Positions 55,990-64,000 of a stretch of DNA of 64,000 bases are shown in pieces (within the stretch, counting starts at the first letter, position 1; each line of letters opens with the position of its first letter). Source of the stretch: Methylobacterium radiotolerans JCM 2831. GTDB taxonomy: Bacteria > Pseudomonadota > Alphaproteobacteria > Rhizobiales > Beijerinckiaceae. The translations under genes and the position numbers were made by a program. A model generated the notes under the pieces. That model worked only from the letters and a program-made list of their open reading frames with translations, was not told where the DNA came from and did no database searches. The DNA lies in assembly GCF_000019725.1 (NCBI RefSeq), contig NC_010505.1, positions 4,944,001-5,008,000 of the forward strand, in the 5' to 3' direction.

Positions 55990-56241
55990 TTACCGTTGCG
56001 GATCGTGGCAGTGCATCTTCGGTGGCGCGGTCGCGCAATCGATCGAGCAGGTCTGGTCGGGCCGGCAGAACCACTGCAAGGCGCCGGTCTTCAGGCAGGA
56101 GCCCGAGCAGTGCCGATGGGCCGCGTCCGTCGGCTCGACGAAGGATGCCGGCGCGTCCGGTGACGCCGCAGGGTGCTGGGCCAAGGCTGCGGGCATGACC
56201 GCAAGTTGGATCAGCAAGGCCCACCGCAAACGTCCCGCCAT
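55990..56241 (-). CDS. Small secreted Cys-rich protein
   Basis: 83 aa from the ATG at 56241: signal peptide (MAGRLRWALLIQLAVMPAAL then AQ), then ASFVEPTDAAHRHCSGSCLK, TGALQWFCRPDQTC and SIDCATAPPKMHCHD. The five core cysteines (C-x3-C-x9-C-x5-C-x3-C), QW pair and ATAPP are shared with the decayed copy at 52912-53127. Probably periplasmic with disulfides. No named family recognised. GGGGA lies 5 bases before the start. Confidence 0.78.
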   Translation of the reverse strand: MAGRLRWALLIQLAVMPAALAQHPAASPDAPASFVEPTDAAHRHCSGSCLKTGALQWFCRPDQTCSIDCATAPPKMHCHDPQR

Positions 56242-56446
56242 CACCGTCCCCGCGCATGGCGGCAAGTACGAGCCGCATGTTTGAGCCAGCGTTGCAATGC
56301 CGTAATCGCACCGGACGCAGCAACTGAGGATGCAAAGAAAATCGACTAAACTTTGTTTCACCGAGTATCGGCGCGGATCGACGCGAGCGGCGGCGAGGAC
56401 TTCGATGCTCATGCCGGAGAAGTGATTGCCTGGTCCCGAGCAAGCC

Positions 56447-56472
56447 GGAACGGCTTCCCGATGGGTGATGTT
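56447..56472 (+). promoter_or_regulatory. Candidate EcfG-type general-stress promoter
   Basis: GGAAC at 56447-56451 and GTT at 56470-56472 with 18 bases between, close to the alphaproteobacterial EcfG consensus GGAAC-N16/17-CGTT. Transcription would begin near 56479, at the base of the hairpin listed next. Confidence 0.45.
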
Positions 56473-56478
56473 TCCGGC

Positions 56479-56518
56479 GGCGCGGCCCGTCCACGCTTCT
56501 TCGTGGGCGGGCCGCGCC
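56479..56518 (+). promoter_or_regulatory. 17-bp leader hairpin before the His-rich gene
   Basis: GGCGCGGCCCGTCCACG pairs with CGTGGGCGGGCCGCGCC around a 6-base loop, with one G-U pair. AAGGAAGG and the ATG at 56540 follow directly. It may protect the mRNA 5' end or gate translation. Confidence 0.65.
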
Positions 56519-56539
56519 ATTCAAGGAAGGATCCCGTCG

Positions 56540-56926
56540 ATGGACAAGACAGTCGCTGGCCTGATCGGGGCCGTCACCCTGCTCGCGGCCGCCGATCCGG
56601 CGCAGGCCGCAATGCCGGCCCCGACCAACCTCGATGCGGCCATGCGTGTCGATAGCTACGCCGACCTGCTCAAGCCCATCCCGGACGCGGTGGCGCTCCT
56701 CAAGGAGGCCGACGAGGCCGCGAAGGCCGAACTGCTAGCGCCCGCTTCCGAGGGCGAGGCCACGGTTCAGCAGGCGCAATACTACTATCACCACCACCAC
56801 CATCACGGCTTCTACCCGCCGTACTACCACCATCACCATCACCACCACCGGTACTATCGGCGGTACCACCATCACCACCACCACCACCATCACCATCACG
56901 GCTACTACGTGCCGTACGGGTACTGA
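56540..56926 (+). CDS. Secreted histidine-rich protein
   Basis: 128 aa. Signal peptide (MDKTVAGLIGAVTLLAAADP then AQA), a helical middle region, and a C-terminal third made of three His runs (6, 7 and 11 consecutive His) broken by Tyr/Gly/Pro/Arg. Likely binds Ni, Zn, Cu or Co in the periplasm (inference). AGGAAGG lies 8 bases before the ATG. Located in the metal-related group and behind a stress-type promoter candidate. Confidence 0.8.
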   Translation: MDKTVAGLIGAVTLLAAADPAQAAMPAPTNLDAAMRVDSYADLLKPIPDAVALLKEADEAAKAELLAPASEGEATVQQAQYYYHHHHHHGFYPPYYHHHHHHHRYYRRYHHHHHHHHHHHGYYVPYGY

Positions 56927-56966
56927 GCCCGCTGCGGCGGGGTGGATGCTTCCACCCCGCCCGTCC

Positions 56967-57680
56967 CTACCGCTGGCTCTTGGCGGCGCCCAGGATGCGC
57001 CTGTAGGTGCCGTCGAACACGGTGTGGGTCGCCGAGGTCCACTGGGAATCCGATGCCAGTGTTTCGCGGCTGGCGTAGATGCGCCGCGATTGCAGCTCGC
57101 GCTCGGCGGCCTCCTCCTCGGACATAGGCACGAGTTCGAAATCGGCCTCGGCCGGGACGACTGACACCTGCATGAACGGTTCGTCCTTCCGGAACACGTG
57201 GGTGCGGCCCTCGTCCGGGGCCTTGAACACCATGAAGTACATCATCGGCCACCAGTTCCGGATGAGGGCTGGCACGGCGACCGGCACGGTCCCGGTCCGG
57301 TCGGTGTAGAAGCGCGGATGGGTCTCGGTCTTGACCGCCCAACCTTCCTCCACCTTCAGGTCGATGAGGATCTGATAGGTGTAATAGGCGTCGCCGAAGC
57401 TCCGGAACGGCGGCCTTTGCGGCTCTGGGCCGCCGGGCTCGGCGAAATCGCCCTCGAAAACCAGCTTTCCGCCCCGGGTGCTCACGCGCAACTCGGCGTC
57501 ATAGGGGTAGAACAGCTCGATCCCGCCCTTGGCCGCCTCCGAGAAGGGGATGCAGTGCCAGGCATATTCCTGCGAGCCGTCCGTGCGGGGCTCGGGATCG
57601 CCCGCCCAACCCGGGATTTCCAAGCGCGTCCGCCGGGGTCGCAGACCCGGCTCCATCAGCCTGACCTTTACCTGTCGCAT
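56967..57680 (-). CDS. DUF6065-like protein of unknown function
   Basis: 237 aa, no signal peptide. The blocks YAWHCIPFSEAAKGGIELFY, TETHPRFYTDRTGTVPVAVP and NWWPMMYFMVFKAPDEGRTH recall DUF6065, a family seen next to phage-like or secondary-metabolism genes. Family call from memory; role unknown. The ATG at 57680 opens MRQVKVRLMEPGL. It is convergent with the His-rich gene. Confidence 0.7.
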   Translation of the reverse strand: MRQVKVRLMEPGLRPRRTRLEIPGWAGDPEPRTDGSQEYAWHCIPFSEAAKGGIELFYPYDAELRVSTRGGKLVFEGDFAEPGGPEPQRPPFRSFGDAYYTYQILIDLKVEEGWAVKTETHPRFYTDRTGTVPVAVPALIRNWWPMMYFMVFKAPDEGRTHVFRKDEPFMQVSVVPAEADFELVPMSEEEAAERELQSRRIYASRETLASDSQWTSATHTVFDGTYRRILGAAKSQR

Positions 57681-58022
57681 TCTCGACCGTCCCTTCGCTT
57701 TCGCCCTGAAAGATAGGGGATCGGAGGGACCGTTCGGGGCGAAGCACCACCATGTGATCGCTCGGTTGCATCACGCAGGGCAGCGTTCCGGCGAAGCCTT
57801 GGGTGCAACCGACTTGAAAGATTAGGGTAGTCGGCACCGCCGTCACAACCCGCTATGCATGGTCGGCTTGCCCCCGGGTCGGGGCCGATCATCGTCGCCC
57901 ACCGCGACTATGCTGATCATGGACCGACATCTGGTTGATGGCAGGGCCAGCGGCGCGCTGGATCGAACAACGGTTGGTTGACGTTCCTCGCCGCCTACAA
58001 GGGCCAAACTGGAGGAACGCCC
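57681..58022. other. Intergenic region before the lipoprotein gene
   Basis: 342 bases between divergent genes. Short frames here share no motif with known families. GGAGGAACGCCC lies directly before the lipoprotein ATG. Nothing else recognised. Confidence 0.4.
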
Positions 58023-58190
58023 ATGCGTATTCGCTACCTGCTGCCGCTCGTCGGCATGCTCGCGCTCGCGGCCTGCAAGGACGAGAAGAAGGCCGAAAAC
58101 ACCGCGCCTCCGCCGCCTGCCACCACGGCGCCGGCCAACCCCGCGCCTCCTCCCGCGACGACCACCCCCACGCCGGCCAACAAGCCGTAG
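58023..58190 (+). CDS. Small Pro-rich lipoprotein
   Basis: 55 aa: signal MRIRYLLPLVGMLALAAC with lipobox L-A-A-C at residues 15-18, then a Lys/Glu stretch and a Pro/Ala/Thr-rich tail. GGAGG lies 7 bases before the ATG. Likely anchored to a membrane; function unknown. Confidence 0.8.
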   Translation: MRIRYLLPLVGMLALAACKDEKKAENTAPPPPATTAPANPAPPPATTTPTPANKP

Positions 58191-58306
58191 TCACCCAGCC
58201 TTGAACCTGGCGGGGCCTACACGCCTCCCGGGTGTCAGGGTCCGCCGACTTCCGCCCGGGCTGAATCTGTCGATTCGGTCACGGGTCTCTTACCCGATTT
58301 GAACGA

Positions 58307-58339
58307 CCGCCGCCGGCCGCTCTGATCGACCGGCGGCGG
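58307..58339. terminator. Hairpin after the lipoprotein gene
   Basis: Perfect 10-base arms CCGCCGCCGG and CCGGCGGCGG with a 13-base loop, 117 bases after the lipoprotein stop and just outside the sigma-factor remnant. Confidence 0.5.
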
Positions 58340-58368
58340 CCGCTCGGTCAAACCAACCGATTTGTGGG

Positions 58369-58700
58369 CTATGCCTCCACGAAGCCGAGCGACCTCGCAT
58401 CGCGCGCGAGGGCCTCGACGAGGAAGCTACGCGCCCGGCTCACCCAGCTCTTGCCGGTGTCGACTTGGCATCCGAAGCGGGCCACCTCTTCGTAGGTGAA
58501 GCCCTCTGCCCCACGAGGAGGAGGCCTGGCGCTGGGCCGCCGGCAAGGTACCGATCAGGTTCATCACCGAGCCGCGGGTGACCGCATGCTCCTGGTTCGG
58601 GGTGCACACCGCCATGAGCAGCCGGTACGCGTTCGGGCCGCCGTTGAGCCGGTTGCCACGCAGCCCTGCTGTGCAGCGTCACTGAACCACCTCCATCCCT
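58369..58700 (-). pseudogene. Frameshifted ECF sigma factor remnant, EcfG-like
   Basis: The minus strand encodes PNAYRLLMAVCTPNQEHAVT then IGTLPAAQRQA, then after two apparent single-base deletions LLLVG and EGFTYEEVARFGCQVDTGKS followed by WVSRARSFLVEAL. This is sigma-70 region 4 of the EcfG (general stress) type (LP..QR.ALLLVGAEGFSYEE). Family Ser/Arg positions in the HTH are altered too. Regions 2 and 3 are gone, so the gene is dead. Confidence 0.7.
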
Positions 58701-58788
58701 CGCGGCCTCTCAATCCGGTGCCGCTGGGAACGCCTCCGTAGAATGGCCGAACGGCTGGACAGTGTCTCAGTTTCGACTTCTTGCCTGC

Positions 58789-59394
58789 TCATCTCCTCCA
58801 TAGCCGGATGGTGGCGATGGATGGCATCGTGTAGCCGGGCGGGTCGGTCAATTCGCCGGTCATGATCTTAGAGTTCGTTGTATTGGTTGTGAGCAGACCG
58901 CCGACGTATCCTTGAGGCAAGTTTGATATCTCGAGGTGGCATCGAAATGGAACAATCCCATCCGCCGGAGATATAGATTTCATCATTATACAATCCCCGG
59001 CGCCCTTGAATGAGATGCCGGACAGTTGTCCTTCTGCAAAAAATTTGCTTGTCCCAGGCGTTGACGTGCGCCCATAACAGGCTCGAAGATCGCCAATCTT
59101 GCCAACGCTCGTGCTTGTCACGCGACCATCGCTTCCGCGGGTGGCTATCGATAGAAAATGATAGGTGTCCTCCGCGGTAGGATCGAAATCCTCCCCCGCC
59201 CGCTTGCAATAATCCGTCGGTTTGATACGTGTAAGTCTCAGAGATCTAGCAACGTATATTTCTTCGGGATCGCTTACGTGGTCTGATGATTGGGCTATCG
59301 CTTGGGTTAATCCTGGAATCATTACAGGATACGAAATATACATTAATCCAAAGTACATGATAACGGATAAAAATCGGCAAAAGTCCAACGACAT
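58789..59394 (-). CDS. Secreted protein of unknown function, AT-rich gene
   Basis: 201 aa from the ATG at 59394, behind GGAGCGAGG. Signal peptide or TM at the N-terminus (MSLDFCRFLSVIMYFGLMYI then SYPVMIP), followed by a mature domain with Cys (DYCKRAG, LRACYG, GDCIMM, FRCHLE). Codon use is AT-richer than the core, which suggests acquisition. Longer frames to 59517 are not needed. No family recognised. Confidence 0.65.
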   Translation of the reverse strand: MSLDFCRFLSVIMYFGLMYISYPVMIPGLTQAIAQSSDHVSDPEEIYVARSLRLTRIKPTDYCKRAGEDFDPTAEDTYHFLSIATRGSDGRVTSTSVGKIGDLRACYGRTSTPGTSKFFAEGQLSGISFKGAGDCIMMKSISPADGIVPFRCHLEISNLPQGYVGGLLTTNTTNSKIMTGELTDPPGYTMPSIATIRLWRR

Positions 59395-59650
59395 GCCTCG
59401 CTCCACTTTTTTAAACGCCTCATTCCAAGTTGAGAATTGATTAATAGATAAGTCAATACGTCGCTGCAGCAGAGGTCTTGCGAGATATGTCTTTTGTAAG
59501 GTCCCGCCCCCCAGCACGACGGGACGAAAATGCGGGACGCGCTCGACCGGGCTCAGATTTCAACCTGCGCCACTATCAGCGGCTGACAGTAGCCGAGAGG
59601 CGTAGCCGTGATAAGATATTCATCGGAAGTCTGAGCCGAAGGAGGCGGTT

Positions 59651-61627
59651 TTGGACAGGCCCGTCGAGCGCCGTCTCGCGGCGATCTTGATCACGGACAT
59701 CGTCGGCTACAGCCGGATGGTCTCTCATGATGAGGCCGGGACGCTGCGCCGCCTGCGGGCCTTGCGCCGCGAGATCATCGATCCACACATCGCTGCCGCT
59801 CGCGGCCGCATCGTCAAGTCCACAGGCGACGGCGTGCTGGCCGAATTCCCGAGTTCGGTCCGCGCCGTGAACTGCGCCGTCGCCATCCAGAAGGCGGCCG
59901 CCACCTTCAATGCTGATCGCCCCGAAGCCGAAGCGATGCATATGCGTATCGGCATCAATCTCGGGGATGTGGTGGCTGAGCCGGACGGTGATTTGTTCGG
60001 CGATGGTGTTAACGTAGCGGCGCGCCTGGAGCCGCTGGCTGAGGCCGGCGGCCTGTGCATCTCGCGCTCGATCCACGACCAAGTGCGCGACAAACTTCCG
60101 TATCGCTTCGCGGATCACGGCAAGATAGAACTGAAGAACATCGCCCGCCCTATCGGTGTCTTCGCGCTCTCCGCTGAGGCCATCGCGGCCATTCCCGACC
60201 CGCCCGATGAGGATGAACGGGATCCGGTGCTTGAGCCCAGGGCCGAGGCACATCGGCAGCGCGGGCTGCGGGCGATTGTGGCAGCCGTTCTGATTGGCCT
60301 CGGCTTGGCGAGCGGCGCGGGTCTATGGGGCAGGGCTACGAAGACGCCAACGGCCGATCACACCTTGGCCGTGCAGGCCGGCTTGCCGCCCAAGCCGCTA
60401 CCGCCGCTCTCACTGGTGGTGTTGCCCTTCGCCAACCTCAGCAGCGACCCGGAGCAGGAGTTCTTCGCTGACGGTCTCACCGAGGATCTAACAACCGACC
60501 TGTCCCATCTGGCCGGCAGCTTCGTCATCGCGCGCAACACGGCTTTCACATACAAGAACAAGCCTGTCGACGTGAGGCAACTGGGTCGCGATCTGGGTGT
60601 TCGCTATGTTCTAGAAGGCAGTGTCCGCAGAGCGAATGATAAAATCTTATTGAATGCCCAATTGATTGAAACGGAAGCAGGTTCAGCGATCTGGTCGGAC
60701 CGGTTTGAAGGCGAGAGGAGTCGTGTCGGAGAGATACAGACAGAGTTCGTGGCCAGATTGGCTCGCTCGCTGGATGTGCAATTGATGAGAGCGGAAAGTC
60801 TGCGCTCTCTCAGGGAAAGACCCAATAATCCTGATGCCTCCGACTTGGCGATGCGCGGATGGGCCGCTCTGAACAGGATTCGGACTCCTGAGAACACGAG
60901 GGATGGCATAAGTTACTTCGAGCATGCGCTAACAATTGACAAGGATTTGCCAAGTGCACAATTGGGCTTAGCGAGAGCGCTTTCTGTTTTGGCGGGTTCT
61001 GGCTGGAGTTCAGATCGACAAGCCGACGTTTCGCGCGCGGATGACATTGTCACTCCGTTTCTGCTTGCCAATCCGACCAATGCGTTGGCTCACTATATCA
61101 AAGGGGGCGTCTACAGAACGCGAAAACAATTCGATCAAGCTACGGCGGAACTCGATCAGGCGATTTTTTACGACCCCAACTTCGCGGATGCCTATGACCA
61201 AGCCGGTTTGGTGCGCCTGCTGAACGGGCAATCGAAAGAGATCTTTCCTTTTTCGATGAAGGCCATCAGATTGAGTCCGCAGGATCCGTATGTCGGATAC
61301 TGGACCTTCCACATCTGTCATAGGCATAGTCATCTCGCGCAGTGGCAGCAGGCCGTCGTTTGGTGCAATAAGTCTATAGCTCATACACCGTATTGGGCAG
61401 CTTATATTGATCTTGCGACCGCCTATGCTTGGCTCGGCAAGAAGGCGGAGGCGAGCAGAGCGGTTGCGGAGTTGCTCAAATTAATGCCAGGATATACGGT
61501 TCAGAAGTGGGCCAACTTTGGCGTTTCTGATAATCCAGTCTTTCTAGAAGCGTACAAAGCGATGGTGCAAGGTCTGAGGATGGCCGGCTTACCGGAGGGT
61601 ATGACCGATCAGTCTGCGCGCAAATAG
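59651..61627 (+). CDS. Class III adenylate cyclase with TM, TolB-like and TPR regions
   Basis: 658 aa starting at TTG (59651) 5 bases after AAGGAGG. Cyclase homology domain at 5-165: ITDIVGYSRM (metal Asp16), RIVKSTGDGVLAEF (Lys56, Asp60), RIGINLGDV and GDGVNVAARLE. One membrane segment lies near 205-225. Then a TolB-like N-terminal domain (LVVLPFANLSSDPEQEFFAD, YVLEGSVRR) and TPR-like helices to the end. Related proteins in Rhizobiales are typical of this domain order. The second half of the gene is less GC-rich than the first. Ends at a clear terminator. Confidence 0.9.
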   Translation: MDRPVERRLAAILITDIVGYSRMVSHDEAGTLRRLRALRREIIDPHIAAARGRIVKSTGDGVLAEFPSSVRAVNCAVAIQKAAATFNADRPEAEAMHMRIGINLGDVVAEPDGDLFGDGVNVAARLEPLAEAGGLCISRSIHDQVRDKLPYRFADHGKIELKNIARPIGVFALSAEAIAAIPDPPDEDERDPVLEPRAEAHRQRGLRAIVAAVLIGLGLASGAGLWGRATKTPTADHTLAVQAGLPPKPLPPLSLVVLPFANLSSDPEQEFFADGLTEDLTTDLSHLAGSFVIARNTAFTYKNKPVDVRQLGRDLGVRYVLEGSVRRANDKILLNAQLIETEAGSAIWSDRFEGERSRVGEIQTEFVARLARSLDVQLMRAESLRSLRERPNNPDASDLAMRGWAALNRIRTPENTRDGISYFEHALTIDKDLPSAQLGLARALSVLAGSGWSSDRQADVSRADDIVTPFLLANPTNALAHYIKGGVYRTRKQFDQATAELDQAIFYDPNFADAYDQAGLVRLLNGQSKEIFPFSMKAIRLSPQDPYVGYWTFHICHRHSHLAQWQQAVVWCNKSIAHTPYWAAYIDLATAYAWLGKKAEASRAVAELLKLMPGYTVQKWANFGVSDNPVFLEAYKAMVQGLRMAGLPEGMTDQSARK

Positions 61628-61681
61628 ATGAATTCTGAAAATCTCACAGCGAGACCGAGCATCTAGGTAAGATTCAACAGG

Positions 61682-61712
61682 GGCCGGAGATTTAGCTCCG
61701 GCCGGTCTTTTT
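61682..61712. terminator. Rho-independent terminator after the cyclase gene
   Basis: GGCCGGAG and CTCCGGCC arms with a 6-base loop, followed by GGTCTTTTT. It also overlaps the end of the convergent secreted-protein gene. Confidence 0.85.
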
Positions 61713-62253
61713 ACTGCAGCGACGACGTCGGGCTGTTGAACGAGTAGTGACCCGTTTTGGTCCCGGAGACCTGGATGATGCCGTCGGTCATAGAGCTTAG
61801 GCGAGTGTTGGTCAGTTCGACGTCGCCCGATATCCCGGCGAACTTGCCGGTCCCACCAGTCCACTCGGCCGTGCCCCGCGAGCCCGTGCCCTGCGCCTGA
61901 ACCGCGTAATCGTACTTCTCGAAGATCTGGTCGCCGCTCGCGTCGGCGTAGACACAACGACCGTGGCTCTCCACCGTCTTGGCGTCGTTGTCCAGCGTCG
62001 CCATCCCAATGCATCGGCCAGCCATATTGTTTAGAAAGCCGGATCCCCGCGCGTTGACTGCAGTCATCGCAAGGCTGCTTATCGCGACTGCATGATTTTT
62101 ATCGATTGGGATCGGCTTTACAGGCGCCATATTTACGCCGGTGTATATCACCGTATAATCGCCCGATCTTGGCAGATCCTCTGCAGAAGCGGATCCTGTG
62201 CCTATACAGAGTACAGAAATGCTGACGAGAAGATATGAGACACGCAAACACAT
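61711..62253 (-). CDS. Secreted protein of unknown function
   Basis: 180 aa from the ATG at 62253 (MCLRVSYLLVSISVLCIGTG then SASA, a signal peptide), behind GGAGG. The mature chain is beta-rich: DYTVIYTGVNM, GRCIGMATLDND, GRCVYADASGDQIFEKYDY and AEWTGGTGKFAGISGDVELT; the last block, G-G-T-G-K-F-A-G-I-x-G, is common in secreted beta-barrel proteins of the allene-oxide-cyclase-like kind. Function unknown. Confidence 0.7.
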   Translation of the reverse strand: MCLRVSYLLVSISVLCIGTGSASAEDLPRSGDYTVIYTGVNMAPVKPIPIDKNHAVAISSLAMTAVNARGSGFLNNMAGRCIGMATLDNDAKTVESHGRCVYADASGDQIFEKYDYAVQAQGTGSRGTAEWTGGTGKFAGISGDVELTNTRLSSMTDGIIQVSGTKTGHYSFNSPTSSLQ

Positions 62254-62441
62254 AACTCCCCTCCATTTCAATGGTGAGTCGGCGTCACATTTTTTCACCG
62301 CGCAATCAGAATGGCAATATGCACTCCTCTGCTACCGCGGCAGTAATCACGCACAATTGAAACAGTTGATTTCGATGTGGCGTGATTATCCGCTAACGAA
62401 GCAACTCCCGCGTCGAGAACTGCGAAGAAAGGCACAACTCG

Positions 62442-62807
62442 CCCCGTATCGTCGTAGCCGGCACGCGTCGCTCGTGGGCGCGTGAGGACAAGCGAGCGAT
62501 CCTCGATGAGGCGCAGAGCACCACCGCGTCGATCTCGTCTGTGGCACGCCGCCATGGCCTGACGGCATCGCTCCTCTGTCGCCGGCGACGCGAGGCTTGG
62601 GATGAGGAGCGAGCGGCGGCCCTGCCGGTTCCGCCTCCCTTCGTTCCGCTCGCACTGTCGGCACCGGTGGGGCTGCCGACCCGTGACCAGGGTGCGCCGG
62701 GTGGCGCCGTCGAGGTGGAACTGGCCGACGGCCATCGGCTGCGTGCCGAGGCGGGTGCCGATCCGGCCTTGGTGCGGGATCTTCCCGCGGCGCTGCTGGA
62801 TCGATGA
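62442..62807 (+). pseudogene. IS66 TnpA (accessory protein) remnant
   Basis: Frame open from about 62397 without an ATG; from 62442 it reads RIVVAGTRRSWAREDKRAIL, the HTH SISSVARRHGLTASLLCRRR, then VEVELADGHRLRAEAGAD and PALVRDLPAALLDR before TGA. This pattern is IS66 TnpA. The start is lost. Confidence 0.75.
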
Positions 62808-63362
62808 TCCCCGTTCCTCGAGGCGGCGTGCTGGGCTCACACGCGGCGCAAGTTCTTCGACGTTCATGCCAGGACCGGTTCCGCGGTCGCCCTCGAGGCT
62901 CTGGAACGGATCGGCGTGATCTACGAGGCCGAGCAATCCGTCAGCGGCAAGCCCCCCGACGAGCGCCTGCGGCAGCGCCAAGCTCGATCACGACCACTCG
63001 CAGCGGCCTTGGAGTCCTGGGCTGAGACGATCCTGCCGCAGCTCTCCGGCGGCTCCGATCTCGCCAAGGCGTTCCGCTACATGCTGGTGCGCTGGACGGC
63101 GCTGACCCGGGCGTTCGACGACGGGCGGATCGCCCTCGACACCAACCCCGCCGAGCGGGCGCTGCGGTCCGTCGCGATCGGGCGCGAGAACTACCTGTTC
63201 GCTGGCTCGGCGCGCGGCGCCGAGCGAGCCGCGGCGTTCTATACGCTGATCGAGACGGCCAAGCTCAACGGGCTCGACCCGGAGGCCTACCTGCGCGACG
63301 CGCTCACCCGCCTCGCCGATCATCCAGCCAAACGCCTGGCCGAACTCCTGCCCTGGAACTGA
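62808..63362 (+). pseudogene. IS66 TnpC transposase C-terminal remnant
   Basis: Follows the tnpA stop in the same frame: FLEAACWAHTRRKFFDVHAR, AAALESWAETILPQLSGGSD, then FDDGRIALDTNPAERALRSV and GRENYLFAGSARGAERAA, the conserved end of the IS66 transposase (catalytic Glu region and DDE_Tnp_IS66_C). The N-terminal half with the coiled coil, zinc finger and first catalytic Asp is absent. Confidence 0.85.
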
Positions 63363-63641
63363 TCGCCGGTCGCCGCTGGTGCTCAGGCCGCCCGATCAAC
63401 CGGGCCGCTCGCCGGGTGTTACGAACAACTCGTAGATGCCGCCAAACCCGACGCAGGCGTCATCACCTTCGCCGCCGGCCTCGGTTCAACGCTGCTGCCG
63501 GCGTGAGACAGGTGGCCTGCCAAGGCCAGCCTCGTGCGGGCGCTCCAGGAGGGGCGATGATGAAACCTAGGACGGCATCGAAGCACGCGGACGTCCCGGG
63601 TCATGTACATGAAACATCATTTGAGCATCACGCACCATCTC
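63363..63641. other. Region between the IS66 remnant and the DUF2165 gene
   Basis: About 280 bases with no supported gene. The GC-rich first part probably still belongs to the insertion sequence; the part near 63590-63640 is AT-richer and carries the end of the DUF2165 transcript. Confidence 0.4.
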
Positions 63642-64000
63642 TCAATCCGAAATGATCAGATAGACCAGCACGCCGAGCGCCATCATGGCAAATCGGAAGG
63701 CCGATTCCTGACCGTTCCATGTTTTGGACATCCACATACCGAACCACTCACCGCCAATGCCCAGGAACCCACCCTGCCAGATCATGACTCCGATGCTGAG
63801 CCCGACGATGGCGGGCGCTTTGGCGCGCGCGAAACGGGGACCGGCCTCCATCAGGTGCCGGAGCATCTGGATCGCGCCGAGCCATAGGAGCAGTGCGGCC
63901 AGAATCTCCCCCAACACAATCAGGCTGAAGGCAAACCATTGCAGCTCAGGATTGATGATAGCTCGACTGTGGATGCTACGGTCCGGCGAAATGGTGTCCA
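63642..64000 (-). CDS. DUF2165 family membrane protein (5' end beyond right edge)
   Basis: The last 119 residues of a small integral membrane protein. Three hydrophobic segments are visible (FSLIVLGEILAALLLWLGAI; PAIVGLSIGVMIWQGGFLGI; FAMMALGVLVYLIIS), with IGGEWFGMWMSKTWNGQESAF typical of DUF2165. The frame is open through base 64000, where it reads SPDRSIHSRAIINPEL. Function unknown. Confidence 0.85.
   Translation of the reverse strand, partial: DTISPDRSIHSRAIINPELQWFAFSLIVLGEILAALLLWLGAIQMLRHLMEAGPRFARAKAPAIVGLSIGVMIWQGGFLGIGGEWFGMWMSKTWNGQESAFRFAMMALGVLVYLIISD

Larger units (their letters stand above)
62442..63362 (+). mobile_element. Deleted IS66-family insertion sequence remnant
   Basis: tnpA-like sequence joined directly, in the same frame, to the C-terminal part of the tnpC transposase; tnpB and the 5' part of tnpC are missing. 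No intact terminal inverted repeats were found. It cannot move by itself. Confidence 0.8.

Noticed and set aside
56790..56910. CAC/CAT repeats as a CRISPR or simple DNA repeat
   Set aside because: They are in-frame His codons of a gene with signal peptide and ribosome site; no spacer structure. No CRISPR array was seen anywhere.

Overview
The window is high-GC alphaproteobacterial chromosome, most likely Methylobacterium or a close relative in the Methylobacteriaceae. This rests on the gene set (RNase E with an acidic insertion in S1, DUF1491, DUF2336, MucR, DgcN/DgcA, glycolate oxidase GlcE/GlcF, HemF), on a speF-like leader ahead of a PLP type III ornithine decarboxylase, and on dispersed palindromic repeats. 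The assignment is inference from family content; no marker rRNA is present.

Layout. 0-28 kb is ordinary core: rne (3' end off the left edge), glcF-glcE without glcD, a polysaccharide flippase, a chemotaxis receptor, GNAT acetyltransferases, ornithine decarboxylase with a structured leader, the dgcN-dgcA pair, a ketopantoate-reductase-like enzyme, a multi-TM PAS histidine kinase, DUF2336, mucR, a PaaI-type thioesterase, hemF translationally coupled to a RecD-like helicase, and tRNA-Ser(CGA).

28.2-39.3 kb, directly after tRNA-Ser, looks like an accessory island. It holds a 1980-aa protein (transglutaminase-like domain, DUF4011, SF1 helicase, MTES_1575-type nuclease, DUF3320), a membrane-anchored protein with a BamE-like C-terminus, a DnaQ exonuclease remnant, a soluble FtsH-like AAA+/M41 protease coupled to a 63-aa protein, and a small HTH protein. 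No integrase was seen. A defence or stress role is inferred.

39.7-51.9 kb is a detoxification and redox region: a YcaQ-like winged-helix protein, a TehA/SLAC1 transporter, SDR, alpha/beta hydrolase, two LysR regulators, DUF1348, a three-domain PNPOx/FNR/2Fe-2S oxidoreductase, GST, isochorismatase-like hydrolase and pirin.

52-58.7 kb mixes decayed genes (response-regulator, copper-chaperone and ECF sigma-factor remnants) with an iron/metal group: exported Dps-like protein, cytochrome b561, VIT/CCC1 transporter, a Cys-rich secreted protein with a decayed paralogue 3 kb away, and a His-rich secreted protein behind a candidate EcfG promoter and a long hairpin. 58.8-64 kb is more AT-rich: secreted orphans, a class III adenylate cyclase with TolB/TPR domains, a deleted IS66 remnant and a DUF2165 gene cut by the right edge.
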